Source: Owenia fusiformis (taxonomy: Eukaryota > Annelida > Polychaeta > Sabellida > Oweniidae). From it: a stretch of 64,000 nucleotides of DNA. The position numbers and the translations under genes are program-made. This document shows, piece after piece, positions 1 to 11,045 of the stretch. Every line of letters starts with the position of its first letter. Within the stretch, counting starts at the first letter, position 1. The notes under the pieces are model-generated. The model was not told the DNA's origin and did no database searches. It saw nothing but the letters and a program-made list of their open reading frames with translations. Location of the stretch: contig CAIIXF020000005.1 of NCBI GenBank assembly GCA_903813345.2, positions 4,369,375 to 4,433,374 on the forward strand. Direction: 5' to 3'.

Positions 1-572
1 TCCTTTAGTATGTCTCGTGGTGCTCTGGGGGCTAAGAAAACACAATAATGGCCTACTTGGAACAATAACTGGTATTCAAAAAGTACTCTGTTCTGTTACT
101 AATTGCTCCTATATGATTTAGTGTAATAGCTTTATTGATGATAACATATTTTGGTTACAAATGATTTTCATTTTGTGACATTATATGTGAGATATGTGAG
201 GATTATTTCATTACCTAAACACATTTCGCTCATTGTGTTTGAAATTAAGTTTATTGATTTAACTTGATGACTATTTGATTTTGATTTTTTAATCATATTT
301 GACTTTATTGAATTTCATTATTTTAAATCGGTATATTTTATAAATAATAATAATCAAAACAATAACAATTTGTTTTCTTACAGTAGTCAAGTATAGAATA
401 ATACAATATCAGAGTTCAGCTATTACCTTAAGTTGGTATAATACACATTAGAAGGTGCAGAACAAATTGTGATGTATGGGTTATAATTCTGTTACATATT
501 TCACAACATACTTTCAAGTTTCAAGATTACAAACTCTATTCCATAATTCGTGGAAAACACATTTTATTACAG
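1..572. other. Intergenic, no gene seen
   Basis: AT-rich sequence with no open frame of note and no recognisable repeat. It ends in a pyrimidine-rich stretch and AG that could be the splice acceptor of the following zinc-finger exon. Confidence 0.5.
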
Positions 573-692
573 AACTGTCCAATGTGCCGTAAAACATGTC
601 CAGATGTATACTTGTTGTTAGATCATTATGAGCTTGATCACTCCCCTTGCTTTAAATGCCCATATTGGTCCTGTAGATTCAAATGCCAATAA
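573..692 (+). CDS. Possible terminal exon with a C2H2-type zinc finger
   Basis: After an acceptor-like TTTTATTACAG, an open frame of 39 codons ends at TAA (690-692). It encodes C-x2-C, then H-x4-H about 12 residues later (CPMCRKTC...DHYELDH), which fits a classical C2H2 zinc finger. A second cysteine-rich stretch (CFKCPYWSC) follows. C2H2 fingers bind DNA or RNA; no target can be named. No upstream exon lies in the window, so the parent gene is unknown. It may equally be a scrap of a mobile element, because an open frame in another phase overlaps and runs on to 879. Only the finger motif and acceptor are seen directly. Confidence 0.35.
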   Translation, partial: NCPMCRKTCPDVYLLLDHYELDHSPCFKCPYWSCRFKCQ

Positions 693-1183
693 CAGTGCCC
701 CAGAAGAGTGTCGAACACATGATGTCAAGTCACATAGTACCCCAATAAAACAAACAAAGGATAAAATCCCTTTGGGGCAAGGGATACAACATCAACATCA
801 ACATCAAATGCAACTTCCCAGATTAGGAAATAATGAGACAAATGGCCGAAACATCTTCCATGTTTTACAGGCAAGCTGAAGAAAGCGAAGGCAGGAATAC
901 TGAAAACACATCCAAGTCCAAAATCCCAAAATTACTTGATATTGATTCAAGTGAATTTGTGAGTAAGGAGAAAGTGAAAGCAGCACTACTAAAACTACCA
1001 AGTCTCCCCTCATGAGCCCTTGGCTTAATCAACCCGAGTATTACAATAAGCCAATATTCCAGGCCAAAAGTATTTGACTAAGTTTAAAGTTTTTTGTAAA
1101 TATAATAGATTAGTTTAGAACTTTTAAATATATTTTTTGATGGTACTATTGAGATCAAGGTCGATCTTTTAACGCAGAAGGGG

Positions 1184-1885
1184 TGTGGTGTAAGGACCTT
1201 TGGCCCTCATTTGCATTATGGTTGACTGTCTTCATATTGGTCACTACTCTATTATGTCTCTGGACCAATCATATTTACCTTACCCTCAGCCTGTATCATT
1301 TGAGATTTAGTAAGTAAAACAGTAATCCTGTATTTGGACAACAATCTGTACAGACAGCACTATTATTTCTTTATTTTTGACCTATCACAGTTGCACAATT
1401 TGTCATGGCTAATTTACAACCTCAATCTACACGTTCTTGACTGATGGTGCATCTTGGGTAGTGTCTTTGTCTGCTAAAGCAGACTGTAGGCCTGGTACTC
1501 TCCTGACCTTATTGTCCAATCAAATTTATGTAACGTTTAATATCCCACCCTTGGACTCACGAAGTGTGCCAGTGATTTATGGTTTTGTTGGATTGTCCAT
1601 TGAGGTTGTTCTGAGAGCCTTTGCCCAAAGTTGGCACTGATGGTCAGTAGGGGTATATAAAGGAACTCCACCCCTTGGGCCCTCAGTTTTCGCTCTTGAC
1701 TCTCAGCAGCACCAACACTCAGCACTTCGACAATTTTCAGTGGGATATGACATAACATAACTTGAAATCAATTAACACATCTTGGAATTGATTGACAAAC
1801 TTGGAATTTGGATATTTTTGCAACTTTGGATATTTTGATATCTGAACATTCGCGCTGTAATACAGTCAGCAGGGTATCAGTCACA
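1184..1885 (+). repeat. Possible LTR-like promoter block with TATA and CCAAT boxes
   Basis: A purine run (GCAGAAGGGG) precedes TGTGGTGTAAGG at 1184, and the block could end at CACA near 1885, giving TGTG...CACA termini. It contains CCAAT-type boxes (near 1262 and 1514) and a TATA box (TATATAAA, about 1654-1661) followed by a C/T-rich leader. This layout is usual for an LTR promoter. TGG directly follows the proposed end, as in a primer-binding site. No matching second LTR was found. It could instead be a host promoter. The family cannot be named. Confidence 0.3.
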
Positions 1886-2655
1886 TGGCTTCAAATGTAG
1901 ATGCCATATACTGGGTGAGTTGAATTAAATCAGCACAGTGAGATATATTATTGAACACTCTACTATTTTTCTTATAATTTCTACACTTGAATATTTTGAC
2001 CTAAACTTCCAATCACTTTGTAACTTCTTGTTCTTTATTTATGTCACTGTGCTTGACTACTAGTTAACTTTTCCATGCTGAACGCCATAATTATTGTAGT
2101 AGTTTTTATAAAATGATGATTTTATGATAAATTAACCTTAAAATAATCACCACAAGAACACATATCTAGTCACAAATTCAATTATGGGGAAATACTGAAT
2201 TGAATAGCCTTACCGAGTTACATGTTTTTCTTTGACTTGTCTCATTTGGCAAACGGTGTGGTAACAGTCCAGAAATTCTGTGTGTATCACTGTTGAAAAT
2301 TATTATAATATTAAGGGATGCTTCGAACGTAAGTTGTTTATGAGGTTGAGATAGTATGCTAGTTGAAATGTGATGGAATTTACACGATATCGTAGTCAAA
2401 AATTTAGTTGTCCGAAATTGTTTATGACTAGGCCTACAGGATAATATGTACGCCTCTGTGGTGTAGAAAATGACACATTTGAATGTGGAATTTTTTTGGA
2501 TATATACAAATTTTATGGAATATGTATCTTGACAATATTTGAAACTATGGCTTTCAAACCACCATGGTTGGAAGCAGTGATAAAAAATCCACTACTCAAT
2601 TAATTATTATCAAGACTATAGGTCAAAATATGTAGAATAGTATCGAACTTACTTT
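1886..2655. other. Unassigned spacer
   Basis: AT-rich, no long frame. A donor-like GGGTGAGTTG lies at about 1914 just downstream of the TATA-containing block and could end a non-coding first exon. Nothing else is seen. Confidence 0.4.
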
Positions 2656-2820
2656 CAGAGTGGTATAATGGCACTAACATTACTACAGAAAAGACACAGA
2701 GTCCATCCAGAAGTGATATACAAACTGGTCATGAGGGTACAGGGATTGGAGAACTCGGAGGTGGGATTTTCCAAGAAGGAACTCATTAATGATATGGATG
2801 CAGGCAAGATCACGGGTAAG
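2656..2820 (+). CDS. Possible internal exon, unassigned
   Basis: An acceptor-like ACTTTCAG at about 2651-2658 precedes an open frame containing MALTLLQKRH, and GTAAGT follows near 2816. The roughly 50-residue product is basic with one Glu/Asp-rich tail (KKELINDMDAG). I do not recognise the family. The next possible exon at about 3879 also has a good acceptor and belongs to a multicopy Myb-like gene, so both may be parts of one eroded multicopy gene. The splice signals are seen; the gene is inferred. Confidence 0.25.
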
Positions 2821-3240
2821 TTTTTCTTCACAGAAGTTTTGGAATTTGTGGGTTGAACAGTTTCATGATTGCTGTCAAATCCCGGGTGTCAAATTTAAGT
2901 TTGACTTGTACACTTTTAGAATATATAACAGTCGATAGATGTCAGGTGTGTATAGTCATTTCAGTCCACCGTCAAGTTAAGTTGGTAATTAGTAGAAGTG
3001 AGAAAATAATTTCGCAAATCTTCAGTTTCTTTTTCTAGTTTGAAACCAGTTTTAATAAGATAATTCAAAGAGTATATTTTAAGATATCTAATGTTCTTCA
3101 TTCATTTGGGAACTGACTTTAAGCTTACTGAGGCTGGGAGTGAGAATTAGAGTTAATACCATACGGAATACGTCTATTTCCAAACACCCTCATCGTCAAA
3201 ATGTAGTTAGACTGGCTGTACTTTACATCTCTGGAATAAT

Positions 3241-3317
3241 GTTATATATGTCCAGACTCGTTATATATCTCCAGACTCGTTATATATGTCCAGACTCGTT
3301 ATATATGTCCAGACTCG
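3241..3317. repeat. 19-bp tandem repeat, four copies
   Basis: GTTATATATGTCCAGACTC repeats four times at a 19-bp spacing with one or two substitutions. The surrounding 2,821-3,875 holds nothing else that can be named. Confidence 0.85.
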
Positions 3318-3878
3318 TTACGTGTATCATACGCTGTAGAATACATTGGTATTATGATATGCATAGACGACTAAGCTTTTAGGAGTGTGAATAAACTTAA
3401 GTTGTTTGAGGTCATTTAATTGAATCTTTTAAACTGTTAACATAATCCGACTATCATGATCATGATCATGTAGGCCCTAGGATCTATATCACTTGGCACT
3501 ACGTTTCTAATGTCGCCTTCTTAAATTTTAAAACACACATACTTACAGGTATGTTTGGCATGAAAAGGTTAAATAAAATGAGTGAAAGTGGAAATTGTTT
3601 GTGGTCTGGTGGTTAGTCTAGTATTGTATAAGGAGTTTATAATAAGTCTTAAATCGGAGTTAGGTAATCACAAGTAATCAAATCAATATCAATCGGTAAG
3701 AGAATTTTAATTCTTAGTATATGAAAATATTGAGCCATGACAGTAAAAGAATGAGTCAATGTTCCCATGTTTCCTGTCAAAATGTTCATGTGCATATACA
3801 TATCTACTGGGTTTTATTTTTTATAAATGGTATGGGCAGCTCATGACACATCACAATTTTAGATTTTGTTTCTTCCAG

Positions 3879-4235
3879 ACATAGTTTTTGGTGATAGTGA
3901 AAAGCCAAGTACAGAAGAAGGGAGAAGCCTTGTATCAATGCGGGAAGCGCAGTAGACATGCCTAGACATGCCTAAAGACTTATTCCTTTATGAGGAGGAA
4001 GATGAGAGAAATGCATCAAAGAAAAAGAGACGTTCTTACAGCTCTACTAGACAGACATGGACAAATGAAATAATGGTCCTCTGTAAAAAAAACGTTAACA
4101 AAAAAAATTCAGCCAACTCCCAAATGTATAAGAAAAATGCATGGGCTGAGTAAGTCAATGAAGGGAAGAATTCATCTGAAGAGTGTTTCCTCATTGAAGA
4201 ATATAGTGTATAGAATGTACAAAGAAATGCTCATT
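3879..4235 (+). pseudogene. Eroded copy of a multicopy Myb-like gene (C-terminal part)
   Basis: A CTTCCAG acceptor is followed by coding sequence that carries stops. A basic patch and tryptophan core (KKKRRSYSSTRQTWTNE) come first. In a shifted frame, after an A-rich run near 4087, KKIQPTPKCIRKMHGLSKSM and KGRIHLKSVSSLKNIVYRMY follow. Together this resembles a domain common in multicopy invertebrate and fish genes, in which a W-x-x-E start, P-x-x-x-x-C and a closing W/L-x-x-(I/V)-x-x-x-(V/I) are conserved. Both a stop before the basic patch and the frame change show it is broken. The family resemblance is from memory and is not certain. Confidence 0.4.
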
Positions 4236-4690
4236 TAACCTTTGTAACTTCATTTGACTGCATGATGTTCAATAATAATGACTTGGAAAACTTGATTTTT
4301 GAAATGTTGTTTTTGAACTTTTTTGCAAGTAAAACATTTTACCTTGATCCTTGCACATGACCTCAAGATGACATTGACATCATTTGAGTTTTACGAAGCC
4401 ATTTGACTGCGTAATCTTCAATAGAAATTGACCAAGGAGCCAACATCTTGAGTTTTGCAATGTTCTTGAAATAGTTTGCAAGGGAAACCTTTGACCTTGA
4501 TCCTAAAATCTAACCTCCAGATGACCTTGACCTAGCCATTTGACTGCATAATGTTCAAGAGAAATTTACTGAGGAGCAATTTTTTGCAACGTTTTTGTAA
4601 TATAATACATTGGAAGCCTTTGATCCTGACATTTGACCTCCAGATGCTTTTGACTTCATTTGAGCTTGACATGGTTATTAGACTTTTTAT
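4233..4690. repeat. Diverged ~140-150-bp tandem repeat, three copies
   Basis: CATTTGACTGC(A/G)T(A/G)AT(G/C)TTCAA recurs at about 4251, 4401 and 4538, and each unit also carries a TTTGACCTTGATCCT-like segment. The copies differ by substitutions and small length changes, so this is an old array. Confidence 0.7.
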
Positions 4691-4699
4691 GTCAAAATG

Positions 4700-5410
4700 G
4701 CAGATTTCTTGCAAAGCAGGACATATTGCGAAATGGCATTAAAGGTGCAATGGCTAATTTTCCTGGATAAAAAACTTCAAAAATAAAATCAAATCATTGG
4801 TACTTCAAACTTGCTCAAAATAATGGCTATGATCCCAACTTACTTTTGTTAAAATACCAGAGCTTGAAAAAAATAACTAACCTCAAAAACTACGAAAGTT
4901 GTTCTAAAATTGGAAAAAGTTGTTCTAAAAAGAAAAGTCTACAAGAGAAAAGTCTTTCCTGGATTCTGAGGTGATTTTTTCAACCTTTGAAAAGGAAAAT
5001 GAGTCTCCTTGGAGTTAGGATAATCCAAAAACAATGGAAATGTGAGATCAAATTTCTGGCATAAAAGCAACATTTTTTGATACGGTTAATGTACAAGTGC
5101 AAAAAGATTGGGTGATATTACATAATTGATCTCCAAAAAGAAAAAAATAATCAGTCGAACCAGAAAGCAAAGCAGAGCATCAAGTATTGATGGTTATGTA
5201 ATGGAGGAAAGCCCATTGTCTTTGTGGAAGAATTACTGGACAGTTATAAAAAAATATGCTAACTAGAAACCTGGACCAGGAAATATGGATTAAATTGTCA
5301 GGTGACCATGGTTGTGACTCTTTAAAATTGACTTTACAGCTGTGCAGTTGAAAAGTGCCAAATTCTATCAAAAATACAATAGTTGTGTGTTTGTCATCTG
5401 CTAATTATAT
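4700..5410. other. Intergenic, nothing recognised
   Basis: AT-rich sequence with A-runs and many stops on both strands. No splice-site pairs, repeats or coding signal were seen before the LINE begins. Confidence 0.5.
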
Positions 5411-5411
5411 C

Positions 5412-6385
5412 TACCAAAATCAAATAAACTTTCTTTGAATATAGACAAGACAAATTATATGCTATTTACAAGATCAAAGTTAAATATTGATGAAAATCAA
5501 GATTTTAATATAAAAATAGGGGGTTATATTCTTGAAAGAGTAACGCATACAAATTTTCTGGGAGTAACAATTGATTGTAAATTAAAATGGAATGAGCACA
5601 TAAATAAGGTTATACATAAAATATCTAAAATTATTGGTATTCTGGGAAAGACTAAATATAAATTGAATACAAAAACCATGATTACCATTTATAATTCACT
5701 TATATTATCACAATTGAACTATTGCAACATCATATGGGGTAATGCATGTAAAACCTTTTTGAATAAATTGCTTTTGTTACAAAAACATGCAGTGAAAATA
5801 ATTACAAATTCTGACTTTTTAGCACATAGCCCACCTCTTTTTAAACAACTCAATTTTCTAGATATTTTTGACATATATAAGCTTGAAGTTGCAAAATTTC
5901 TTTATCAATACACAACAAAACCCGATGGCTTTCCTTTTGACATATTTGAAAATTATTTTACTCCAAATTTGATATTTCACGAACATGAGACAAGATTCCA
6001 AAATTGTCTTCACATGAAAAAATTTAGAACAATTATAGGTCAAAACTCAATAAAATATTCAGGTGCTCAGCTTTGGAATAATCTGCCAACTTCTTTGAAA
6101 ACATAACCTTCCATTAACTGTTTTAAAAAGAATTTTAAAATTCATATGACATCAGCCAATGATGAACTGAATTACTGACAAACATATATGTAGATTTTAT
6201 ATATTGTTATCAATTTTATTCTCATTTAACTAAGTAAATATTTTTAAATTGTTCTTTTTTTCTCATTTCCATTTGACTCAGGTTAATATTTAAATGTTTT
6301 CACGCCGATACACTTATTAAAAGTGTCAAGTGTTATTATGTATATGATTTTAATTTTAGAGAATAAATATTTTTAATAAAAAAAA
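5412..6385 (+). mobile_element. 5'-truncated LINE (CR1/Jockey-like), 3' part with A-rich tail
   Basis: The copy starts inside the reverse transcriptase palm/thumb region (NKLSLNIDKTNYMLF) and runs through the C-terminal domain to a stop, then a roughly 270-bp 3' UTR and an A-rich tail at about 6378-6398. Endonuclease and catalytic YxDD are absent because of 5' truncation, the usual outcome of target-primed reverse transcription. The sequence TATATCT occurs on both sides (about 5406 and 6396) and could be a short target-site duplication, but this is weak. It is the same clade as the antisense LINE at 16.2-17.0 kb (shared LNYCNIIWGN). Confidence 0.85.
5435..6106 (+). CDS. LINE reverse transcriptase, C-terminal fragment (223 codons)
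   Basis: Open frame covering the end of the RT domain and the thumb-like region. Recognisable blocks are the K-T-x-Y-M-L-F start, FLGVTIDCKLKWNEHI, the hydrophobic LNYCNIIWGN, LQKHAVKIITN, PLFKQLNFLDIFDIYKLE and the closing YSGAQLWNNLP. This series is typical of CR1/Jockey-type LINEs. The catalytic residues lie in the missing upstream part, so the product cannot act as a polymerase. The frame is intact to its natural stop, so the copy is not very old. Confidence 0.85.
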   Translation: MNIDKTNYMLFTRSKLNIDENQDFNIKIGGYILERVTHTNFLGVTIDCKLKWNEHINKVIHKISKIIGILGKTKYKLNTKTMITIYNSLILSQLNYCNIIWGNACKTFLNKLLLLQKHAVKIITNSDFLAHSPPLFKQLNFLDIFDIYKLEVAKFLYQYTTKPDGFPFDIFENYFTPNLIFHEHETRFQNCLHMKKFRTIIGQNSIKYSGAQLWNNLPTSLKT

Positions 6386-6389
6386 AAGA

Positions 6390-7665
6390 AAAAAAGCTAT
6401 ATCTGAAACCATTCATATCGAAGAGCTCAAATTAATATAATGGAATGGAATGATCAGGATTTACGCATATTTTTGACAGGAGACCGCGCCTTTTTATGCA
6501 GTATGTATGGTATATCAGGAGCTTAAGACAAGCATTGTTGTTTATTCTGTTTTGCTACGACAGAGATAATTCAAACATTACCTAAAACGAACTACAATAA
6601 ACAGTCAATCAGAAAAATTAACCAAGATTACAATGACTTTATATCAGAAGGAAATGGTGAGTTGAAAAATGCTTCTAGTTACAATAACTCAATTCACAAG
6701 CCACTTTCGATTAATAAAATTGAAAAGTATATGCCCCCATATCTTCATATCCTTCTTGGTATAGTAAAGAAACACCACAAGCTTCATATAAAATAAAACT
6801 AGTAGACTAGGAAATGGATAGGAGTAACATTAAGCTTGGGAAATCAAAATATCATGTGTATATACTGTAAATGCATCACACAAATAATGATGCAAAACTT
6901 GCAAAGATAGGATTTCTTGAATTTGAAGCCGGTGAAGCAAATCGAGTTGAAATGAAAAAATGAAAACAAACAGCTATAGCTAAAATGAAATTAGGAAAAA
7001 TGCTAACATTGGGAGTCAAGTTAAAAGCATCACAATGTGCAACAGACTTATCATAGTCACTCCTTTGTAGGCAATCACTGCCATGACATTTAAAGAAAGG
7101 AGTTCAAAGTGAGATAAGCAGTGGAATAAAAGAAAAAAGAAAAAGTTTGCAAACTCACAAATGGTAAAAAACAAAGGCCGAGTAGATAGAAAAATAATTC
7201 ACAAAGTTTAACAAAATATTACATCAAACCCTTGCATGGATTATCTCTCCATGGGCAGCAAGGAGGCGAATCCATTCAAAGAAATTAGAAAGACTAATGG
7301 ACAAAAACAGAAATATCTTAGACTTAGGCTGCTTACATACAATGCAAGTACACCATACTAACATTAGTACAACCTTTCAAAAGTATGGCGAACCACAAGA
7401 AATAAAAACCGGCATTTATATTCATCCTGAATGAATCTGAGGTGATTTACATAATTAATTACGCAATTTCTTCAAGCATGGGTTTGCTAAATAGTTTTTT
7501 TTACTTACATTTCTGACCAACCAACTTTGATTTAGGATATTTGATTGGTAAATTATTTAGACCAGTGCCATATTGATTATTTATAAAATGTTTCAACCAA
7601 AATTTGTGAGGTTTTCTGTGTAATCTGAATGGCTGTAACTCTATAATAATAAGGTGAGATAGATG
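6390..7665. other. Intergenic, nothing recognised
   Basis: AT-rich sequence without long frames or clear repeats on either strand. Confidence 0.45.
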
Positions 7666-8045
7666 GACGAATTCAACACTGCCGTAGCAGTATCTCTTTC
7701 CTAGTCAAAGTCTCAAAACAATTCAGAGAGGCTTACCCACAATTTGACAACATGTAGGAAGCATGATTTTCATAATTGCAGGCAGTTCCCTGTTTTTCAT
7801 AGCATATTCATGAATTAATTTCAGTTATTTTGACATATATCTGCATCCATGTCATGATGCCTAACAGGGCCAATGGCATGCACCCAGTGTTTCAATTAAA
7901 TTCATTCAAATCAACAGTTAGTTGCAATAATCATGTTTTTTTTCTTATAAGATGAATTCAACACTGCCGTAGCAGTATCACTTTCCTCAGAAGACAATTA
8001 CAAAGAGAGGCACCTAACTCACTATTTGACAACTTGTAAGAAACA
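7666..8045. repeat. Direct repeat pair, about 100 bp each
   Basis: GAATTCAACACTGCCGTAGC begins blocks at about 7670 and 7953. Both blocks continue as CAGTATC(T/A)CTTTCC and, after a variable middle, ACAA(C)TTTGACAAC-T-GTA. The 280-bp spacing and divergence suggest an old local duplication. 8,046-8,915 shows nothing else. Confidence 0.65.
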
Positions 8046-8916
8046 CAGATGGGAACTGTTTTTACACAGCCTATTGGTTCAATTAATTACAGTTATTTTA
8101 TAATACATATGAATCTCTGAACTGGAGAAAGCTGTCTACATATTTGTGTTTACACTTAAATAATTGCAGTTGCATATTTTAGTACAAGGTAAAATAAACA
8201 TTTACACTTCTTCTTACATACACTTTTAGAGGCAAAATCAAAGCATAATATATTTGTAGTATGCAAATATAGTAGTGAAAAGGGTAGGTCCATCGTGGAA
8301 TACACAAAAATTACAGACATTTTCAAAAAGTAGAACCCTACTTGAAAAAGATTACATGGTTTTACATCATAACTTTTACTTCTAAAGTACACACCCGCAC
8401 ACAACCTTACACGCATTTCGGGTAATATAACATCTAGCTGTTATCAAGAAAAAGGATACACAATGGATAGTTATAACAAAAATGAACATAGAATAGCATT
8501 AATTGGATCATTTCTGTAGGCTTTGTGGAGACAAAAACCAAATATGTCGCAAAAAGTACACTGCAAAATCATGTGTACCCCTTTAAAGTGAACTTGTGAC
8601 TGCATGTTCTAATGTAAATCTGGACAATAATGTAGTAAAGTATGGCAGAGATGCTATAATGCTATGAAATAGTTTAAGTATAAGGGGAAATGAACAGATG
8701 AAAATCATAACAAGACATTTAAAAGATTTCAAGAATAAATATTGAGTCAGAATAATTAAATTCAGTACAAGAAATCCTTAAGGAAAAAATCTAAACTTAA
8801 AGGAAAGTTAATGGATTTGTACGCATAGACATAGATGCTCCTGGAGCAAAAAAGGGAATGGTCTAAAAAAACTACCAATGGCGTATGGTATTAGGAACTA
8901 ACAAAAGGTATCTCTA

Positions 8917-9400
8917 CGACCACCTTGACAAAATGGAGCAGTATAACATGTTGTGTTTAGATCACCCTGTCGTACCTAGTAGTGAATTATGGATTTAAAT
9001 CGGTGCTGATCAGAGAGGAAACAGTTTTAAAAAAACAACTGTCCAAGTACTCAATACACCCAATTCCAAAGCTTCTAACAACTGCCTTGTTTTTGCGTTT
9101 TGTGCAAAAGACAACAAAGATAATTTGGAAGCTGCTTTAAAAAGATTTGATGCTGACATAAAGCAATTGAAATCAATGATATGGCGTGGGAGAAATAAAT
9201 AGTCTCTACTTTTGTGGAGATTATGAACTCCTTACAAAAGGCATGGGGTTGTCTGGGCCAGGTGGCAATTTCTCATATTTGTATTGCCATATCAACCACA
9301 ATGATTACAGTATACCTAGAAAGGTACAGCAGAAATCAATGGAACGAATACTTGAAACATTGAAACTTAATGCACCATTTATAAGTTTGTGTGAACCCTG
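8917..9400 (+). pseudogene. Fragment of an unnamed multicopy transposase-like gene (central part)
   Basis: Reads as HLDKMEQYN, then IGADQRGNSFKKTTVQVLN, LVFAFCAKDNKDNLEAALKR, and after a frame change near 9183 INSLYFCGDYELLTKGMGLSG with YLYCHI. A glycine-rich strand (x-G-G/A-D-x-G-x-x-S-F-K), a nucleolin-like N-L-E-x-x-L and a GDYE(F/L)L-x-x-x-x-GLSG block followed by a Cys are the hallmarks of a family seen in many invertebrate and fish genomes. A stop precedes the glycine strand and a frameshift precedes the GDYE block. The function is unproven; an RNase H-type transposase fold is a guess. Two more pieces are at 28.7 and 32.7 kb. A poly-C run at 9402-9416 follows. Confidence 0.55.
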
Positions 9401-9719
9401 ACCCCCCCCCCCCCCCAGATACTAGATCGGACATGGCAGAGACTCCTGTGACAAAAATTCTAGTTTTCAGACACTCTTTAATCCATTGGTTAAATAAACA
9501 TCAACAGAAGTATTTGAAAAATCTGAGCAAAGAAGAATAAAACTGATTCTACCATAACATGGATCATGCGCAATACTACCGATTCAACATGCATGGCCAA
9601 CAATAATTTATAATGAACATGATCCATTAACATTGGTATTTTATGCAAAGTGGCGTTGGGTATGATCAATCTCTTACCACAATTATTCATCACAGCTTTA
9701 AAAAATTAATTAATTACTA

Positions 9720-10210
9720 TACTTCCAAAGCATCCTGCATATTCGACAATAGTTATTTATGTAATTAAAATGACTGCATTGATTGCAATACTTATTTGAG
9801 AATTATATTGAATATTGGGAGTCGGCTTTATATTGTTTAATTTTGCATTACCTCAATAACAAAAGGAAATGTCAGAATAACTACGTGATACTCAAATTCG
9901 TGTTCGAGGATTGTAAACAATGCCTTAAACTAGGGGAACTAAGAGAAAAAATGAGGCAACAGCTGTGAAATCCAGAAAATCATCAAAAGTGGATGAAATC
10001 GTGGACAACGTCCTGGAAAGACTGGCACCAAAGCTTCAAGACCTACAGGAGATGAGTGCCTCCAATTCTGACAGAGACGATGAAGTGTCATTTGCACCAG
10101 GAGCAGGTGGCACCAAATCAGATATTGCATTGGCAATATCTGAGCTGCTTAAGCAAGGTGGGGAATCAACGGCAGCAAATGATTTGTTAAATTCTAATCA
10201 ATTCATTCCT
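9720..10210 (+). repeat. Multicopy unknown family F1, copy 1 (leader plus open frame)
   Basis: A non-coding leader (GTCTAATTTTGCATTACCTC-like with flanks, to about 9950) and the coding part that follows recur at 22.66-23.83 kb and 25.2-25.66 kb. The shared peptide contains KSDIALAISELLKQGGES and an acidic DRDDEVSFAPGA stretch. It looks like an N-terminal, partly disordered region of an unknown mobile-element protein. No catalytic motif is visible. Confidence 0.55.
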
Positions 10211-10480
10211 CTATCCACTGGGATACCCCTTGAGAGTGGGGTCCATAAAAAAATTGTGGTTAAGATAATTTTAAAAGTGTACATTAATCTAGCTCATTTG
10301 CTCAACAAAATTCCAGGCGAAAGTGAATTGACAGTCACAATAAAACAATGTGCGTCGTTGGTAACTACCAATCCGTCAAAACCACGGCATGGGATTAAAA
10401 ATACAACCAATGGAGTACTGCCTTCCACGCTTTTATTGCAGTCTATTGTAAAGTACATTTTGACCAAATCAGTACTTTAA
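9965..10480 (+). CDS. Unassigned open frame of family F1 (171 codons)
   Basis: An uninterrupted frame starts with a basic segment (KSRKSSKVDEIVDN), followed by a predicted helix (LERLAPKLQDLQEM), an acidic linker, KSDIALAISELLKQ, then a less constrained tail after about residue 95 that is not found in the other copies. It is the best-preserved of three copies here. The tail past SELLKQ may be read-through into unrelated sequence. I cannot assign a function. It may also start further upstream (RTKRKNEATA in the leader), since the frame there is open to about 9930. Confidence 0.4.
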   Translation: MKSRKSSKVDEIVDNVLERLAPKLQDLQEMSASNSDRDDEVSFAPGAGGTKSDIALAISELLKQGGESTAANDLLNSNQFIPLSTGIPLESGVHKKIVVKIILKVYINLAHLLNKIPGESELTVTIKQCASLVTTNPSKPRHGIKNTTNGVLPSTLLLQSIVKYILTKSVL

Positions 10481-10583
10481 TGAAATTTCTGTCAAATATG
10501 ATTTTAAAGTAGCTAAACTTTACAACGAACATTTGGCACAATCCTGAAGATGGATTCAACCATGATAACTACAGTATTACATA

Positions 10584-10768
10584 CAATAAAACCTGTCTTC
10601 CTGAACACCTCTCTATAGTGAACACCCGTGTCTCTGTCTAGTGAACATCTCTTCTCAGCACATACTAAACTGAGCTCTGTATAATATTGTCTCTCTGTAG
10701 TGAACACCTTCAAATAGTGAACACAATTGTGTGGCTCGATAGGTGTTCACTATACACAAGTTTTACTG
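10584..10768. mobile_element. Pogo/Tigger-like MITE, 185 bp, TA-flanked
   Basis: Begins CAATAAAACCTGTCT and ends AAGTTTTACTG, a terminal inverted repeat of about 15 bp, with TA on each side (10582-10583, 10769-10770). Inside, GTGAACAC(C) repeats in both orientations. CAGTAAAACC-type ends with TA target sites are typical of pogo/Tigger elements of the Tc1/mariner superfamily. There is no coding capacity. Confidence 0.75.
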
Positions 10769-11045
10769 TATATTTAAGAGGGAATCGGATCTAGCAAAAA
10801 TGACTAACAAAAAAATGTTTCAATTTTAAAATAAAACAATCTAATGTAACTTTCCATAAGGAACAAAATGATATATAACCTGATAGGGTGGCAAATGCTA
10901 CATGTATGAGTTCAGATGGAGGTGCATACATATGAATCACCCTGTATATTGATATCTGTACATATTGCTTGTATTTTTGTCACCCCAACTGATTCTGCCT
11001 ACATTTATAATGTATATGTATTGGATTGTTCATTTATGTCTTTAG

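Noticed and set aside
5406-6403. TATATCT target-site duplication of the first LINE
   Set aside because: Seven AT-rich bases near an A-tail are expected by chance; kept only as a weak remark.
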